Shown one piece after another: positions 1 to 8,624 of a DNA stretch of 26,923 bases. A program made the translations under genes and the position numbers. Source of the DNA: RGIG2945 sp045540355 (GTDB taxonomy: Bacteria > Bacillota > Clostridia > Oscillospirales > Acutalibacteraceae); the NCBI GenBank assembly GCA_045540355.1, contig JAZQHB010000092.1, positions 1-26,923 of the forward strand. The letters run 5' to 3'. The first letter of the stretch is position 1, and each line of letters begins with the position of its first letter. Below the pieces are notes generated by a model. It saw only the letters and a list, made by a program, of their open reading frames with translations, was not told the origin of the DNA and searched no databases.

Positions 1-85
1 CGCCTCTCGCCGTACCTCTGTACGCCTTCGGGCAAACAAAATCAAGCCTTACGCCTTGATTTTGCTCGGTTTGTCCGTTCTTCAT
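1..85 (-). repeat. Left-edge palindromic stretch, possibly a dispersed intergenic repeat or the start of a small ORF
   Basis: Two inverted repeats are visible: arms 11-15/20-24 (CGTAC/GTACG) and a 10-bp stem 37-46/55-64 (CAAAATCAAG/CTTGATTTTG, 8-nt loop). The second can be extended by CAAAC/GTTTG with a bulge. On the minus strand an ATG at 85 opens a frame of 28 codons that runs off the edge, with an AGG 9 nt upstream. The GC-richer, palindromic composition differs from the surrounding genes and looks more like a dispersed intergenic palindrome than a protein, but the sequence is cut, so neither reading is secure. No function is claimed. Confidence 0.35.
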
Positions 86-106
86 CTTTTTTTCCTATCC
101 CCTAAA

Positions 107-141
107 AATGAGCTGTAAAAAAACGAAAGTTTTTTTACAGC
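107..141 (-). terminator. Rho-independent terminator after the first PHP-dockerin gene
   Basis: A 13-bp perfect stem pairs 112-124 with 129-141 around a 4-nt loop (125-128). Read on the minus strand it lies 20 nt past the stop at 162 and is followed by a short T run (107-103). The stem is A/T-rich in its middle (seven A-T pairs), so it is weaker than a GC-rich stem. Confidence 0.7.
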
Positions 142-161
142 CCCATTGGTCTGTCTTTTAA

Positions 162-3100
162 TTATTTAACGAATGAAAGGATTGTATCAATGATTTGCTG
201 AATATATGCTCTAATCATTTCAAAGATAGCTGTGAAATCAATTGTTGCAGGAGTAAGAGGAGTTGTTTCAACTTCAGGCTCTTCAACAGTAATATCATCA
301 GCCGTGGTTACCGAAGTTGTTGAGCTGCCGGGTCTTTGATTGATTGTGTGCTGCTTAAGACCTGCCTTTGTGATGAGGTCAAGGTCAGCTGCGTCAATCG
401 TTCCGTCAAAGTTTACATCAGCTGCAAACCATTTAGCTGCACCAAGCGTATCCTTTGCGAAGAAGCCGCCCAAAATCATTGATACGATGAAGCTGTCGTC
501 ACCGTCAACAATACCGTTGCCGTCAACATCACCGAAGATAACAAGCTCATAGTTATTTGTGACAGCATCGGTTGAGATTAACTGAACCTTAGTGCCTGTA
601 CCGAGTTCTGTGCCTTCGTATGATACATAGTAGCCGTCATCGGGATAGAATGTTGTATCGAGTGAATTGAGGTTTTCCTGAACACCATAAATGAATTTCT
701 GCTCATCGTCAACTGTCGGAGCACCAAGTCTCTTGAGAGCTTTCTGTGCGTTGGTAAGTGTAGTCTTGGCATTGTTGATTTGTGTCTGCGTAGCCTTGGG
801 GTTACCGAGAACCGAGCCTGCTGATTTTACTGCTGAAAGGAAGGTGCTGTAAGCAGTTGAATCGTAAATAGCAGGTGTGTAAGCCTTGTAGATAGCGTTG
901 TTGTAAGCATCTCTGAGGGAAGCCTTGTTAACATATACAATATTTGCGGAAAGGTTGTAGCTGTTGTAGTTATGTCTGTTTCCGCGGCTTGTATCTGTAT
1001 AAGCGTTGAAGTCGATGTATGTAGTACCTGTTTTTCCTATCGGATTGGAAAGATTGAGCGATGAACTGAAAAGCTCACCTACACCGTCATAGGTTCCGTT
1101 ATATAAAACCGTATCTGCTTCGTTTGCAGTCATTTTGATTGCGGCTGTTACATTATCATCACCGTCAACACTGTACTGCCAGAAGCCGAATTTTAAGTTG
1201 GGAATCTGATTGAGGTTTGTTATACGGCTTGAATCGACATAGATTGTACCTGTACCGCCGTATTCAACATGCTCATCAGCTGCGTTAGATGAATGTTCCT
1301 TGTAATAGTATGTAGAACCGATACCGTCTTTTTCAAAGAATTCTTTAAATTCGTCTGAGCTGTATGTTTCCATCGGAGCTGCAGATGTATTGAAGTTTAT
1401 GTAACAAGTGTGGGTGCCGCCACCTACAGCATGGAAGCCTGTACCCCAGAAAAGACCCATATTTTGTACATCAGTTGAATATGTATGAATCTGGTCCATG
1501 CCTATAGAGATACCTGAGCTTGAGGGTCTGTAAACATAAGAGTATGCATAAGCACTCTTGGTTGTTCCGTTTTCTAAGGTGTATGTTGCAGTCCACTTGA
1601 TAAGCTTACCTGCATTTGCCGATAAAGCAGCTGCAAGAGTACCCGAGGTGATAGTACCTGTATAGGACTGACCTGTAGCTTTTGCACCTGATACATAGTT
1701 GGCAGAGTTTGCACCCTTTGCAGTTGCAACATTTGAGTCAACCTTGATTGTTACGCTTGTTGCCTCGCCGCAAGCAAAGTAAATGTTACCTGAAGTATCA
1801 GCAGCACTTGCTGTAAGAACACCGTTGGAGATATTTGCTCTGTCAGTGTAATATTTGAAGTTCTTTGAAGAGTTGGTTGCAAGATAAATTGTTTCGGGTA
1901 CATAGAAAGTTACATTTGCACCTGAAAGTTTATCGACAAAAGGTAAGGAGATTTTTTTCTGTGTACCTGCAGATATATTTTCAGCGGTTACAGTAAATGT
2001 ATCTGTTACATCATCGCAACCTACGCAAGTAGCTGTATAGCTATATGTATCTGCCGGAAGAATATAAGTGTGGTCGTTGTTTATCGGAGTCATAACATTG
2101 CCGTTACTGTCTGTAACGGTAACAACTGCACCCTTAACATTTGTTACAAACTGAGTTGTTGCTCTCTTATATGTTGTTGAGGAGAGAAGGAAGGGCTGAG
2201 CGTAAGTAATACCGCCGTTGCCTATGAAGTAGCATCTGACATATCTGTTGATGCTTGATTCATATTTGTTAAGGTCAAAGCAAACGCTACCGTCTTTACA
2301 ACTGATAGTATCAATAGTGTTACCGTCAGCTACGATGAAAGCTGTGTGAGCGTTTTTGATATTAAATCTGATTTGGTCGGAAACTTCGTCAACTTCAACT
2401 TTTGTTACATAGGGGAACTCATAAGCTGTTGATACACTGTAACCGCTGAGTTCTCCGCGGGAAGATCTTGAAGAAGCAAAGAATGTACCGTTAGTCATAG
2501 CAGTTCTTACATTTGACATTGTGTTTGAAGGCATAACGAAGAACTGAACGCCTTTACCGATTTGGTCAAGCTCGTGAGCATCGTCTTCGCAGAAGCCGAA
2601 AATGTTTCTGCCCTGAGGAGCTAAACGCATAAGAAGTCTGTCGTAGAGGTATCTGTCGTTTCTTGTTCTTCCGTCACCCTTGTTAACAAGCTCCATGCCG
2701 ACACAAGAAGAATAAGTTTCAAAAATATCGGCAAGGTCTGAAATGAAATCGTTATCATAAACTGTAATGTCTTCGTCAGCACCGCTCCACTCACCGATGT
2801 GGTTGAGGTGGGTAAGTCCGCCTGCGTCGTGAGACTTGTCAACCGCACTTGTGGGCCATGTTTCAGCCATACCCATGTAGCCGTCACCGCAGTCTGCAAA
2901 GAAGGAGTTGATGTGAACCTTTTTAAGGCAGGCACCGTTAAGCTCGTTACCGTATTTGATATCAGTCATGTGCTGTCCGCCTCTGCCGATACCTGATGCC
3001 ATTTCCGAAGCTCTTGCGTTTGAAACACCGCGAGCTTCACCGTGGACTGCTAATTGATAAGCAAAGATTGCGTGTCTGCTCTTAGACTTTGACCAACCGT

Positions 3101-3407
3101 AGTTAACCGTACCGTGGTCTGTCATAGCAATAGCATCGTAACCTTCATCATAATAAGCTTCTACCATATCTGCAAAGTCAACTTCACCGTCACTGATGTT
3201 TGAATGAATGTGAGTTGCTGCACGGTAGATTTTCCAAGTGTCCCAATTTACCGTTTTGTAGGGGTTTGTAATTTTGTAATCTTTCTTACCGATAATATCG
3301 GGGTTAGCGATTACTGTTGCCGCACTTGCAGTCGGGATAATGGCAAAGAGGGAAGATACCATAAGCATCGCCATTAAAATCGCTACAAATTTTTTACAGA
3401 TTTTCAT
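162..3407 (-). CDS. Secreted PHP-domain phosphoesterase-like protein with type I dockerin (paralogue 1)
   Basis: The protein has 1,081 residues. The start at 3407 is chosen because AAAGGAG sits just upstream and the signal peptide begins there; the frame stays open upstream but without such a site. Residues 1-30 are a signal peptide ending in a TASAA-type site. A PHP domain follows (about 60-390): HIHSN (66-70), TDHG (96-99), HLNH, a GMELVN segment and CEDDAHELD supply the usual metal-binding His/Asp/Glu set. Then come a beta-sandwich, a PEGA-like segment after RATTQF, further beta-rich domains, a FIVAR-like helical repeat and a dockerin (about 955-1024) with loops DVDGNGIVDGDD and DVNFDGTIDAAD. 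The end is an acidic Thr/Pro linker and an amphipathic tail (IQQIIDTILSFVK). PHP domains hydrolyse phosphoesters; the natural substrate here is unknown. The gene is a tandem duplicate of the upstream gene but has its own promoter and terminator. Confidence 0.85.
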   Translation of the reverse strand: MKICKKFVAILMAMLMVSSLFAIIPTASAATVIANPDIIGKKDYKITNPYKTVNWDTWKIYRAATHIHSNISDGEVDFADMVEAYYDEGYDAIAMTDHGTVNYGWSKSKSRHAIFAYQLAVHGEARGVSNARASEMASGIGRGGQHMTDIKYGNELNGACLKKVHINSFFADCGDGYMGMAETWPTSAVDKSHDAGGLTHLNHIGEWSGADEDITVYDNDFISDLADIFETYSSCVGMELVNKGDGRTRNDRYLYDRLLMRLAPQGRNIFGFCEDDAHELDQIGKGVQFFVMPSNTMSNVRTAMTNGTFFASSRSSRGELSGYSVSTAYEFPYVTKVEVDEVSDQIRFNIKNAHTAFIVADGNTIDTISCKDGSVCFDLNKYESSINRYVRCYFIGNGGITYAQPFLLSSTTYKRATTQFVTNVKGAVVTVTDSNGNVMTPINNDHTYILPADTYSYTATCVGCDDVTDTFTVTAENISAGTQKKISLPFVDKLSGANVTFYVPETIYLATNSSKNFKYYTDRANISNGVLTASAADTSGNIYFACGEATSVTIKVDSNVATAKGANSANYVSGAKATGQSYTGTITSGTLAAALSANAGKLIKWTATYTLENGTTKSAYAYSYVYRPSSSGISIGMDQIHTYSTDVQNMGLFWGTGFHAVGGGTHTCYINFNTSAAPMETYSSDEFKEFFEKDGIGSTYYYKEHSSNAADEHVEYGGTGTIYVDSSRITNLNQIPNLKFGFWQYSVDGDDNVTAAIKMTANEADTVLYNGTYDGVGELFSSSLNLSNPIGKTGTTYIDFNAYTDTSRGNRHNYNSYNLSANIVYVNKASLRDAYNNAIYKAYTPAIYDSTAYSTFLSAVKSAGSVLGNPKATQTQINNAKTTLTNAQKALKRLGAPTVDDEQKFIYGVQENLNSLDTTFYPDDGYYVSYEGTELGTGTKVQLISTDAVTNNYELVIFGDVDGNGIVDGDDSFIVSMILGGFFAKDTLGAAKWFAADVNFDGTIDAADLDLITKAGLKQHTINQRPGSSTTSVTTADDITVEEPEVETTPLTPATIDFTAIFEMIRAYIQQIIDTILSFVK

Positions 3408-3443
3408 AGATTGGCTCCTTTCGTTTTGACAAAGCATATTTTG

Positions 3444-3507
3444 GGATATATATCCTCTAAATACTAATTGTATCAAACTATACGCTGAAAATAATTCTAA
3501 AATAGAA
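3444..3507 (-). promoter_or_regulatory. Promoter and two palindromes of the paralogue 1 gene
   Basis: On the minus strand a -10 box TACAAT (3472-3467) stands 17 nt after a weak -35 ATTATT (3495-3490). A dyad (TTCTA, AAA, TAGAA on the plus strand; 3495-3507) abuts the -35. A perfect 12-bp palindrome GGATATATATCC (3444-3455) falls just after the expected transcription start near 3460. Both dyads recur at matching positions in front of the second paralogue. A weak -35 next to a dyad suggests activator control; that is an inference. Confidence 0.5.
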
Positions 3508-3554
3508 TAATAACAAGATATTTTAAAGAGTTTGACTAAAGCGAGCATAATATC

Positions 3555-3591
3555 GAAAAAAGTAACCCCACCGGATTTTCCGATGGGGTTA
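3555..3591 (-). terminator. Rho-independent terminator after the second PHP-dockerin gene
   Basis: A 12-bp stem (3563-3574 with 3580-3591, including one G-T pair when read on the minus strand) with a 5-nt loop is followed on the minus strand by C and six T (3562-3556). It lies 16 nt past the stop at 3607 and isolates the two paralogous genes from each other. Confidence 0.85.
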
Positions 3592-3606
3592 GCAATGTTT
3601 GGTTGA

Positions 3607-6600
3607 TTAGCTGATGTATGAAAGGATTGCGTCAAGGATTTGTTGGATATAATCCATAATCATACGGACGATTACTGCAAAGTTGAATGCTTCGGGTTCG
3701 GTGGGAGTTGTTTCGCCTGATTCAATATCGGGAGTTTCTGTTTCAACTTCGGGTTCTTCAACAGTAATATCGTTAGCCGTTGTTACTGAAGTTGTTGAAC
3801 CGTCGGGATTCTGATTGATTGTGTGCTGTTTAAGACCTGCTTTTGTGATGAGGTCAAGGTCAGCCGCATCAACTGAACCGTCGAAGTTAACATCTGCTGC
3901 GAATACTGCCGCCTCGTCAAAATCATCCGCTGTTAAAAATCCGTTAAGAGCTAATGTCAAAAGGAAGCTGTCGTCACCGTCAACAATACCGTTGCCGTCA
4001 ATGTCACCGAAGATAACTGCTTTATACTCTGTTGTCTTGCCGTCAGCTGTTAACTGAATCTTAGTTCCTGTACCGATGTATGTGCCTTCGTAGGATACAA
4101 GATAACCGTCGTCGGGGATGAAAGCGTTGTCAAGGTTAGCAAGGTTTTCTTCAAGACCGTATACGAACTTTTTGGAAGTGTCAACTGTCGGAGCACCAAC
4201 ACGCTTCATCTTAGCCATAGCATTTGCAAGAGCTGTTCTTGCACTGTTGATGCTTGCCTGAGAAGCAGCGGGATTACCGAGAACAGTACCTGCAGTCTTA
4301 ATAGCAGATGTGAGTGTGCTGTAAGCTGAAGCATCATAGTAAGCTTTGTTGTAAGCCTTGCTGATTGCTTCATTGTAAGTTGTTCTCAAAGCATCCTTGG
4401 TTACAGCTGTAACTCCAACATAGAGATAATAACCGTTGTAGTTATGTCTGCTTCCGCGAGATGTATCTGAGTAAGCATAGAAAGTAAGTTGAGATGAACC
4501 TGTAGAATTTTCTTCAAGGTTGTAATCAATCTTACTGTTGTAAATCTCACCAAGCTTATCGTAGTTGCCTGAAAGCAATGAAGTTTCTGTGCCGTCTTCT
4601 TCTATCATCTTGATAGAAAGATCAACATTTCCGTCACCGTCAGAGTTGAACTGCCAGAAACCAAGCTGGAGTGTCGGAACCTCTGAAAGGTTTGTTGTAC
4701 GGCTTGTATCAACTGTTACATAGCCGGCACCGCTGTGTTTGATGTGTTCGTCAGCTGCATTTGAGGAGTGATCCTTTTCGTAGTAGCTTGCACCACCGTC
4801 AGTTGCTGCTACCCAGTAGTTTGAGAATGATGATGTGCCGACCGATGAAGTCGGAGGAGCTGCTGTAAGGAAGTTTATGCCGCAAGCGTGAGTACCGCCG
4901 GCTACTGAATTAAAGCCTGCACCCCAGAAGATACCGATGTTTTCAACATTAGTTGAATAACTGTGTTCGTGGTCGATACCTACAGCGATGCTTGCACTTG
5001 AAGGTCTGTAAACATAAGAATATGCAGTAGCAGTCTTAGTTGAACCGTCTGCTAATGTGTAAGTTGCAGTCCATGTTATAACCGTACCTGAATTTGTACC
5101 GATGCCTGCTGAAAGAGCACCTGATGTGATTGTACCGGTGAAGGACTGACCTGTTGCTTTAGCACCTGATACATAGTTATATGAGCCGCCCTTTGCAGTT
5201 GAAACAGAGCTTACTTTAATTGTAACAGATGTTGCATCACCGCAAGCGAAGTAGATGTCGCCTGTAGGATCATTAGCACTTGAAGTAAGAACACCGTTTG
5301 TTGTGTTTGCTCTGTCAGCATAATACTGGAAGTTTGTTGATGAATTAGGAGCGAGATAGATGGTTTCCGGAACATAGAATGTTACCTTAGAACCTGCAAA
5401 CTTATCAACAAAGGGTAGTGCAATCTTTGTCTGAGTTGCATTCGTTATATTAGCTTCGGTTACTGTAAATGTATCTGATACTGTATCGTAACCGGCACAA
5501 GTAGCTGTGTATGTATATGTACCTGCATCAAGGATATACATATAATCATTGTTGATCGGAAGGATTGTATCGCCGTTGCTGTTTTTAACAACAACATCTG
5601 CACCCTTAACATTTGTTGTGAACTGAGTTGTTGCTCTCTTGAAAGGTGAGGAAGAGAGAAGGAAGGGCTGAACATAAGTGATACCGCCGTTACCGATGAA
5701 GTAAATTCTTACATATCTGTTGATATGTTTTTCATATTCGTTAAGGTCGAAGGTTGCTGTTCCGTCAGAACAATCAATTTCATCAATAGTTTTACCGTCA
5801 GCAACGATGAAACCTGTGTGAGCTTCGTCAATTTCAAAGCTGATCTGGTCTCTTTCTTCATCAACTTCAACTCTTGTTACATAGGGGAATTCCAAGTCTC
5901 TGTTTACGCCGTAACCGCTGAGCTCACCACGAGAAGATCTTGAAGAAGCAAAGAATGTACCAGTTGTCATACAAGTTCTTACATTAGCTGCTGTATTTGA
6001 AGGCATAACCATGAACTGAACGCCTTTACCGACTTGATCAAGCTCATGAGCGTCGTCTTCGCAGAAGCCGAAAATGTTTCTGCCCTGAGGAGCTAAACGC
6101 ATAAGCATCTGGTCATAGAGATATCTGTCGTTTCTTGTTCTTCCGTCGCCCTTATTAACAAGCTCCATACCGATACATGAAGAATAGTCTTCAAAGATCT
6201 GAACGAAGTCTGAGAGGAAGTCATCGTCATAAACACCGATGTCTTCGTCAGCACCGCTCCACTCACCAACATGGTTAAGGTGAGTGATACCGCCTGCTTT
6301 ATGGCTCTTTTCAACAGCACTTGTGGGCCATGTTTCAGCCATACCCATGTAGCCGTCGCCTGCATCAGCAAAGAAGTTGTTGATGTGAACCTTCTTGAGG
6401 CAAGCACCGTTAAGTTCGTTGCCGTAGGGGATATCGATCATTTTCTGACCGTCTCTGCCGACACCCTGTAACATCTGAGCGTGTCTTGCATTTGAAAGAC
6501 CGCGAGCTTCACCGTGAACTGCTAACTGATAAGCAAAGATTGCGTGTCTGTGCTTAGCTTCGGACCAACCGTAGTTAACTGTACCGTGGTCAGTCATTGC

Positions 6601-6876
6601 TATAGCATCATAACCGTGAGCATAGTATTCCTCTACCATGTCAGCAAAGTCCGGATCACCGTCACTGATGTTTGAGTGAATATGGGTTGATGTACGATAA
6701 ATTTCCCATGTATCCCAGTCAACGGATGCATAGGGGTTTGTGATTTTGTAATCTTTAGCTCCGATATAGTCGGGGTTAGAGATTACCGCCGCACTTGCAG
6801 TCGGGATAATAGCAAAGAGAGAAGATACCATAAGCATTGCCATTAAAACCGCTACAAATTTTTTACAGATTTTCAT
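3607..6876 (-). CDS. Secreted PHP-domain phosphoesterase-like protein with type I dockerin (paralogue 2)
   Basis: The protein has 1,089 residues and starts at 6876 behind AAAGGAG. Its architecture matches its neighbour: signal peptide (1-30), PHP domain (about 60-390; HIHSN at 65-69, TDHG, HLNHVGEW, GMELVN, CEDDAHELD), a beta-sandwich with FIVADGKTID, a PEGA-like segment, further beta domains, a FIVAR-like helical repeat (about 829-892), a pre-dockerin segment, a dockerin (about 953-1022; DIDGNGIVDGDD and DVNFDGSVDAAD), an acidic Pro/Glu/Thr linker and an amphipathic tail (YIQQILDAILSYIS). All metal-ligand motifs are kept, so it is probably active. The dockerin implies docking to a cohesin scaffold or another surface partner; no cohesin is in this window. 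Near-identical leaders and dockerins with more diverged middles suggest a tandem duplication followed by divergence of the ligand-binding domains. The substrate is unknown. Confidence 0.85.
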   Translation of the reverse strand: MKICKKFVAVLMAMLMVSSLFAIIPTASAAVISNPDYIGAKDYKITNPYASVDWDTWEIYRTSTHIHSNISDGDPDFADMVEEYYAHGYDAIAMTDHGTVNYGWSEAKHRHAIFAYQLAVHGEARGLSNARHAQMLQGVGRDGQKMIDIPYGNELNGACLKKVHINNFFADAGDGYMGMAETWPTSAVEKSHKAGGITHLNHVGEWSGADEDIGVYDDDFLSDFVQIFEDYSSCIGMELVNKGDGRTRNDRYLYDQMLMRLAPQGRNIFGFCEDDAHELDQVGKGVQFMVMPSNTAANVRTCMTTGTFFASSRSSRGELSGYGVNRDLEFPYVTRVEVDEERDQISFEIDEAHTGFIVADGKTIDEIDCSDGTATFDLNEYEKHINRYVRIYFIGNGGITYVQPFLLSSSPFKRATTQFTTNVKGADVVVKNSNGDTILPINNDYMYILDAGTYTYTATCAGYDTVSDTFTVTEANITNATQTKIALPFVDKFAGSKVTFYVPETIYLAPNSSTNFQYYADRANTTNGVLTSSANDPTGDIYFACGDATSVTIKVSSVSTAKGGSYNYVSGAKATGQSFTGTITSGALSAGIGTNSGTVITWTATYTLADGSTKTATAYSYVYRPSSASIAVGIDHEHSYSTNVENIGIFWGAGFNSVAGGTHACGINFLTAAPPTSSVGTSSFSNYWVAATDGGASYYEKDHSSNAADEHIKHSGAGYVTVDTSRTTNLSEVPTLQLGFWQFNSDGDGNVDLSIKMIEEDGTETSLLSGNYDKLGEIYNSKIDYNLEENSTGSSQLTFYAYSDTSRGSRHNYNGYYLYVGVTAVTKDALRTTYNEAISKAYNKAYYDASAYSTLTSAIKTAGTVLGNPAASQASINSARTALANAMAKMKRVGAPTVDTSKKFVYGLEENLANLDNAFIPDDGYLVSYEGTYIGTGTKIQLTADGKTTEYKAVIFGDIDGNGIVDGDDSFLLTLALNGFLTADDFDEAAVFAADVNFDGSVDAADLDLITKAGLKQHTINQNPDGSTTSVTTANDITVEEPEVETETPDIESGETTPTEPEAFNFAVIVRMIMDYIQQILDAILSYIS

Positions 6877-6910
6877 AGATTGGCTCCTTTCATTTCTGTA
6901 GATTTATTTT

Positions 6911-6978
6911 AGGATATAGTATCCTCCAATCATAAACATTATAAAACAATTTTTCTGAAAAATAATTCTAAAATAGAA
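6911..6978 (-). promoter_or_regulatory. Promoter and two palindromes of the paralogue 2 gene
   Basis: On the minus strand a consensus -10 TATAAT (6943-6938) stands 17 nt after a weak -35 ATTATT (6966-6961). The dyad TTCTAAAATAGAA (6966-6978) abuts the -35, and a second dyad (AGGATA, TAG, TATCCT; 6911-6925) lies just downstream of the expected start near 6931. The same two dyads occur at almost the same distances from the ATG of paralogue 1, which suggests shared control. Confidence 0.5.
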
Positions 6979-7117
6979 AAATAATTAAGTTTGGTATAGA
7001 AAAAACAGAAGGATTTTTGTTTAAAAATACCAACTTTATGTACGAATTATGAACATTAGTTCCAAGTAAGACAAAATTTGTATATTACACTCTGATTTTT
7101 CGCAGTACTAACAATTA

Positions 7118-7166
7118 TTACAAGATTGTAACAATACTTGCTTTTCTGACCGAAATAATATATCAT
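7118..7166 (+). promoter_or_regulatory. Candidate promoter and dyad in front of the O-antigen-ligase-like gene
   Basis: TTGCTT (7138-7143) and TATCAT (7161-7166) are 17 nt apart, 35 nt before the ATG. A 14-bp dyad (TTACAA, GA, TTGTAA; 7118-7131) lies just upstream of the -35 and could be an operator. The rest of the 324-bp divergent gap (6877-7200) holds the promoter of the minus-strand gene and an imperfect hairpin at 6988-7035. I see no gene in it. Confidence 0.35.
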
Positions 7167-7200
7167 TATTGTAATTATTATTTTTGACAGAGGTAGTTTT

Positions 7201-8619
7201 ATGGCGGAAACCGTAAAAACCAAATCTCCTGCTTTGTTAGAAAAAGTCAGGTCGATTACACTATCACCGGTGTTTGAAAAAATCCGTACATTCATGAATT
7301 CGGATATATACACAATAGTAATTTTTATACTCGCATCTCTTGCGGTTATATTCAAGCTTGAGATTTTGGGAACGATGATATTTGCAAATATCATCATGTT
7401 TTCAATAGCTGTATGTAAAAACTATATGCCTGCATTTCAGGCAATGATGCTCGTAATCTGTTTTACAATCAGGTGCAAAAATTCATTTGATGATTTTGTG
7501 AAAATATGGTGGCTGGCAATTCCAATGGTATTGTTTTTTGTCATGCATTTTGTTTTTTACGGAGCACGATTGAAAAAGGGTGCGTGTACGATGGGTATTC
7601 TTGCAACCTCTGTTGCGGTAACCCTCGGGGGATTAGGCTCAATATCGGCAAAAGAATATTTTTCGTCAAACTCATTGTTTTATGTTTTTTTGCTCGGCTT
7701 CGGAATGTTGATATTATACCTGTTCTTTACGGCTGAATTGAACTTCGAAAATCCTGAAGAAATTGCGGACAAATTTACGAAAGCAATGATGCTTGTGATT
7801 TTCTTCCTTTGCGTCTGCATTGCTGAGGAGTATATAGACCGCATTGATGAATTTTTGAAAAAACCGGGAGTGCTTCCTTTCCAGTGGAGAAATAATGCAT
7901 CAACTATGCTGATGTTGGCAATGCCGTTTCCGTTTTATTTTTCAACAAGAAAGTTCAGATACTTCACTGTCGGAATGTTGGCGTTTGTCGCGATTATGTT
8001 TACGGGCTCAAGAGGGGGACTGCTTTTCGGACTTATTGAGCTTGTAATCTGCATAACGGTAATGTTTATCATCAATAGAAAAAACAGAAAGAAATTGCTG
8101 TTTGTTGTTATCGGAAGCGTAATTATCTTATTGCTGATTTCACCGCTTATCTTGGAATTGCTTGAATATACACTTTCGAGATTTGTTACTGACGACCAGA
8201 ATAAAATCAGATTAGGAATGTTCAAAAGAGGGATTGAGGATTTCTTTTCAAATCCCATTTTCGGCAGAGGTATCGGCTACATGGGAAATAGCGATATTCA
8301 CCACAATGCAAAGTTTACTCTGTGCTGGTATCATTGTTCGCCGATTCAGGTTATGGGAAGTTTCGGCATAGTCGGAATACTTGCATACGGATACCTTGTT
8401 TTTGTAAGAATAAGACTTTATATAAGAAATATTTCTTTCTTTAATACGATATTGTTTTTATCGTATATCGGACTTGAGTTGATGTCACTTGTGAATCCGG
8501 GTATCTTTTCACCGTTTCCGTATCTGTTTATAGCGACAATCTATTTTGTGATGATGGAAAACTACGGCGGAGAAGACAGAAAAGAGCAACTCAAGAGTTT
8601 GTTGAAAGAAAAAGCATAA
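7201..8619 (+). CDS. O-antigen ligase / Wzy polymerase-like polytopic membrane protein
   Basis: The protein has 472 residues. After about 35 polar residues come roughly twelve hydrophobic segments, so it is an integral membrane protein. The block with FTGSRGGLLFGLIELV (near residue 265), the following charged stretch, and a large loop with FSNPIFGRGIGYMGN and HHNAKFTLCWYHCSP followed by GSFGIVGILAYG match the O-antigen ligase family (Wzy_C type). In that family the conserved Arg in the TGSRGG motif and a His in the big outer loop act in lipid-linked glycan transfer. In a Gram-positive cell such proteins usually polymerise or attach surface polysaccharide. An AGAGG sits 7 nt before the ATG. 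The gene diverges from the PHP-dockerin pair and precedes the GH106-like gene by 49 nt. Which glycan it handles cannot be told; family assignment is fairly safe. Confidence 0.75.
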   Translation: MAETVKTKSPALLEKVRSITLSPVFEKIRTFMNSDIYTIVIFILASLAVIFKLEILGTMIFANIIMFSIAVCKNYMPAFQAMMLVICFTIRCKNSFDDFVKIWWLAIPMVLFFVMHFVFYGARLKKGACTMGILATSVAVTLGGLGSISAKEYFSSNSLFYVFLLGFGMLILYLFFTAELNFENPEEIADKFTKAMMLVIFFLCVCIAEEYIDRIDEFLKKPGVLPFQWRNNASTMLMLAMPFPFYFSTRKFRYFTVGMLAFVAIMFTGSRGGLLFGLIELVICITVMFIINRKNRKKLLFVVIGSVIILLLISPLILELLEYTLSRFVTDDQNKIRLGMFKRGIEDFFSNPIFGRGIGYMGNSDIHHNAKFTLCWYHCSPIQVMGSFGIVGILAYGYLVFVRIRLYIRNISFFNTILFLSYIGLELMSLVNPGIFSPFPYLFIATIYFVMMENYGGEDRKEQLKSLLKEKA

Positions 8620-8624
8620 AAAAT

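Noticed and set aside
340..552. Plus-strand open frame over the dockerin-coding part of paralogue 1 (a similar one at 3815-4057)
   Set aside because: Both are antisense shadows of the repeated dockerin coding sequence, which explains why they resemble each other.
6988..7035. Imperfect hairpin (GGTAT/ATACC with extended arms) in the divergent gap, considered as a riboswitch
   Set aside because: It is A/T-rich with a bulge and a poorly paired inside, and lies upstream of the likely promoter of the ligase gene, so it would not be in its transcript.
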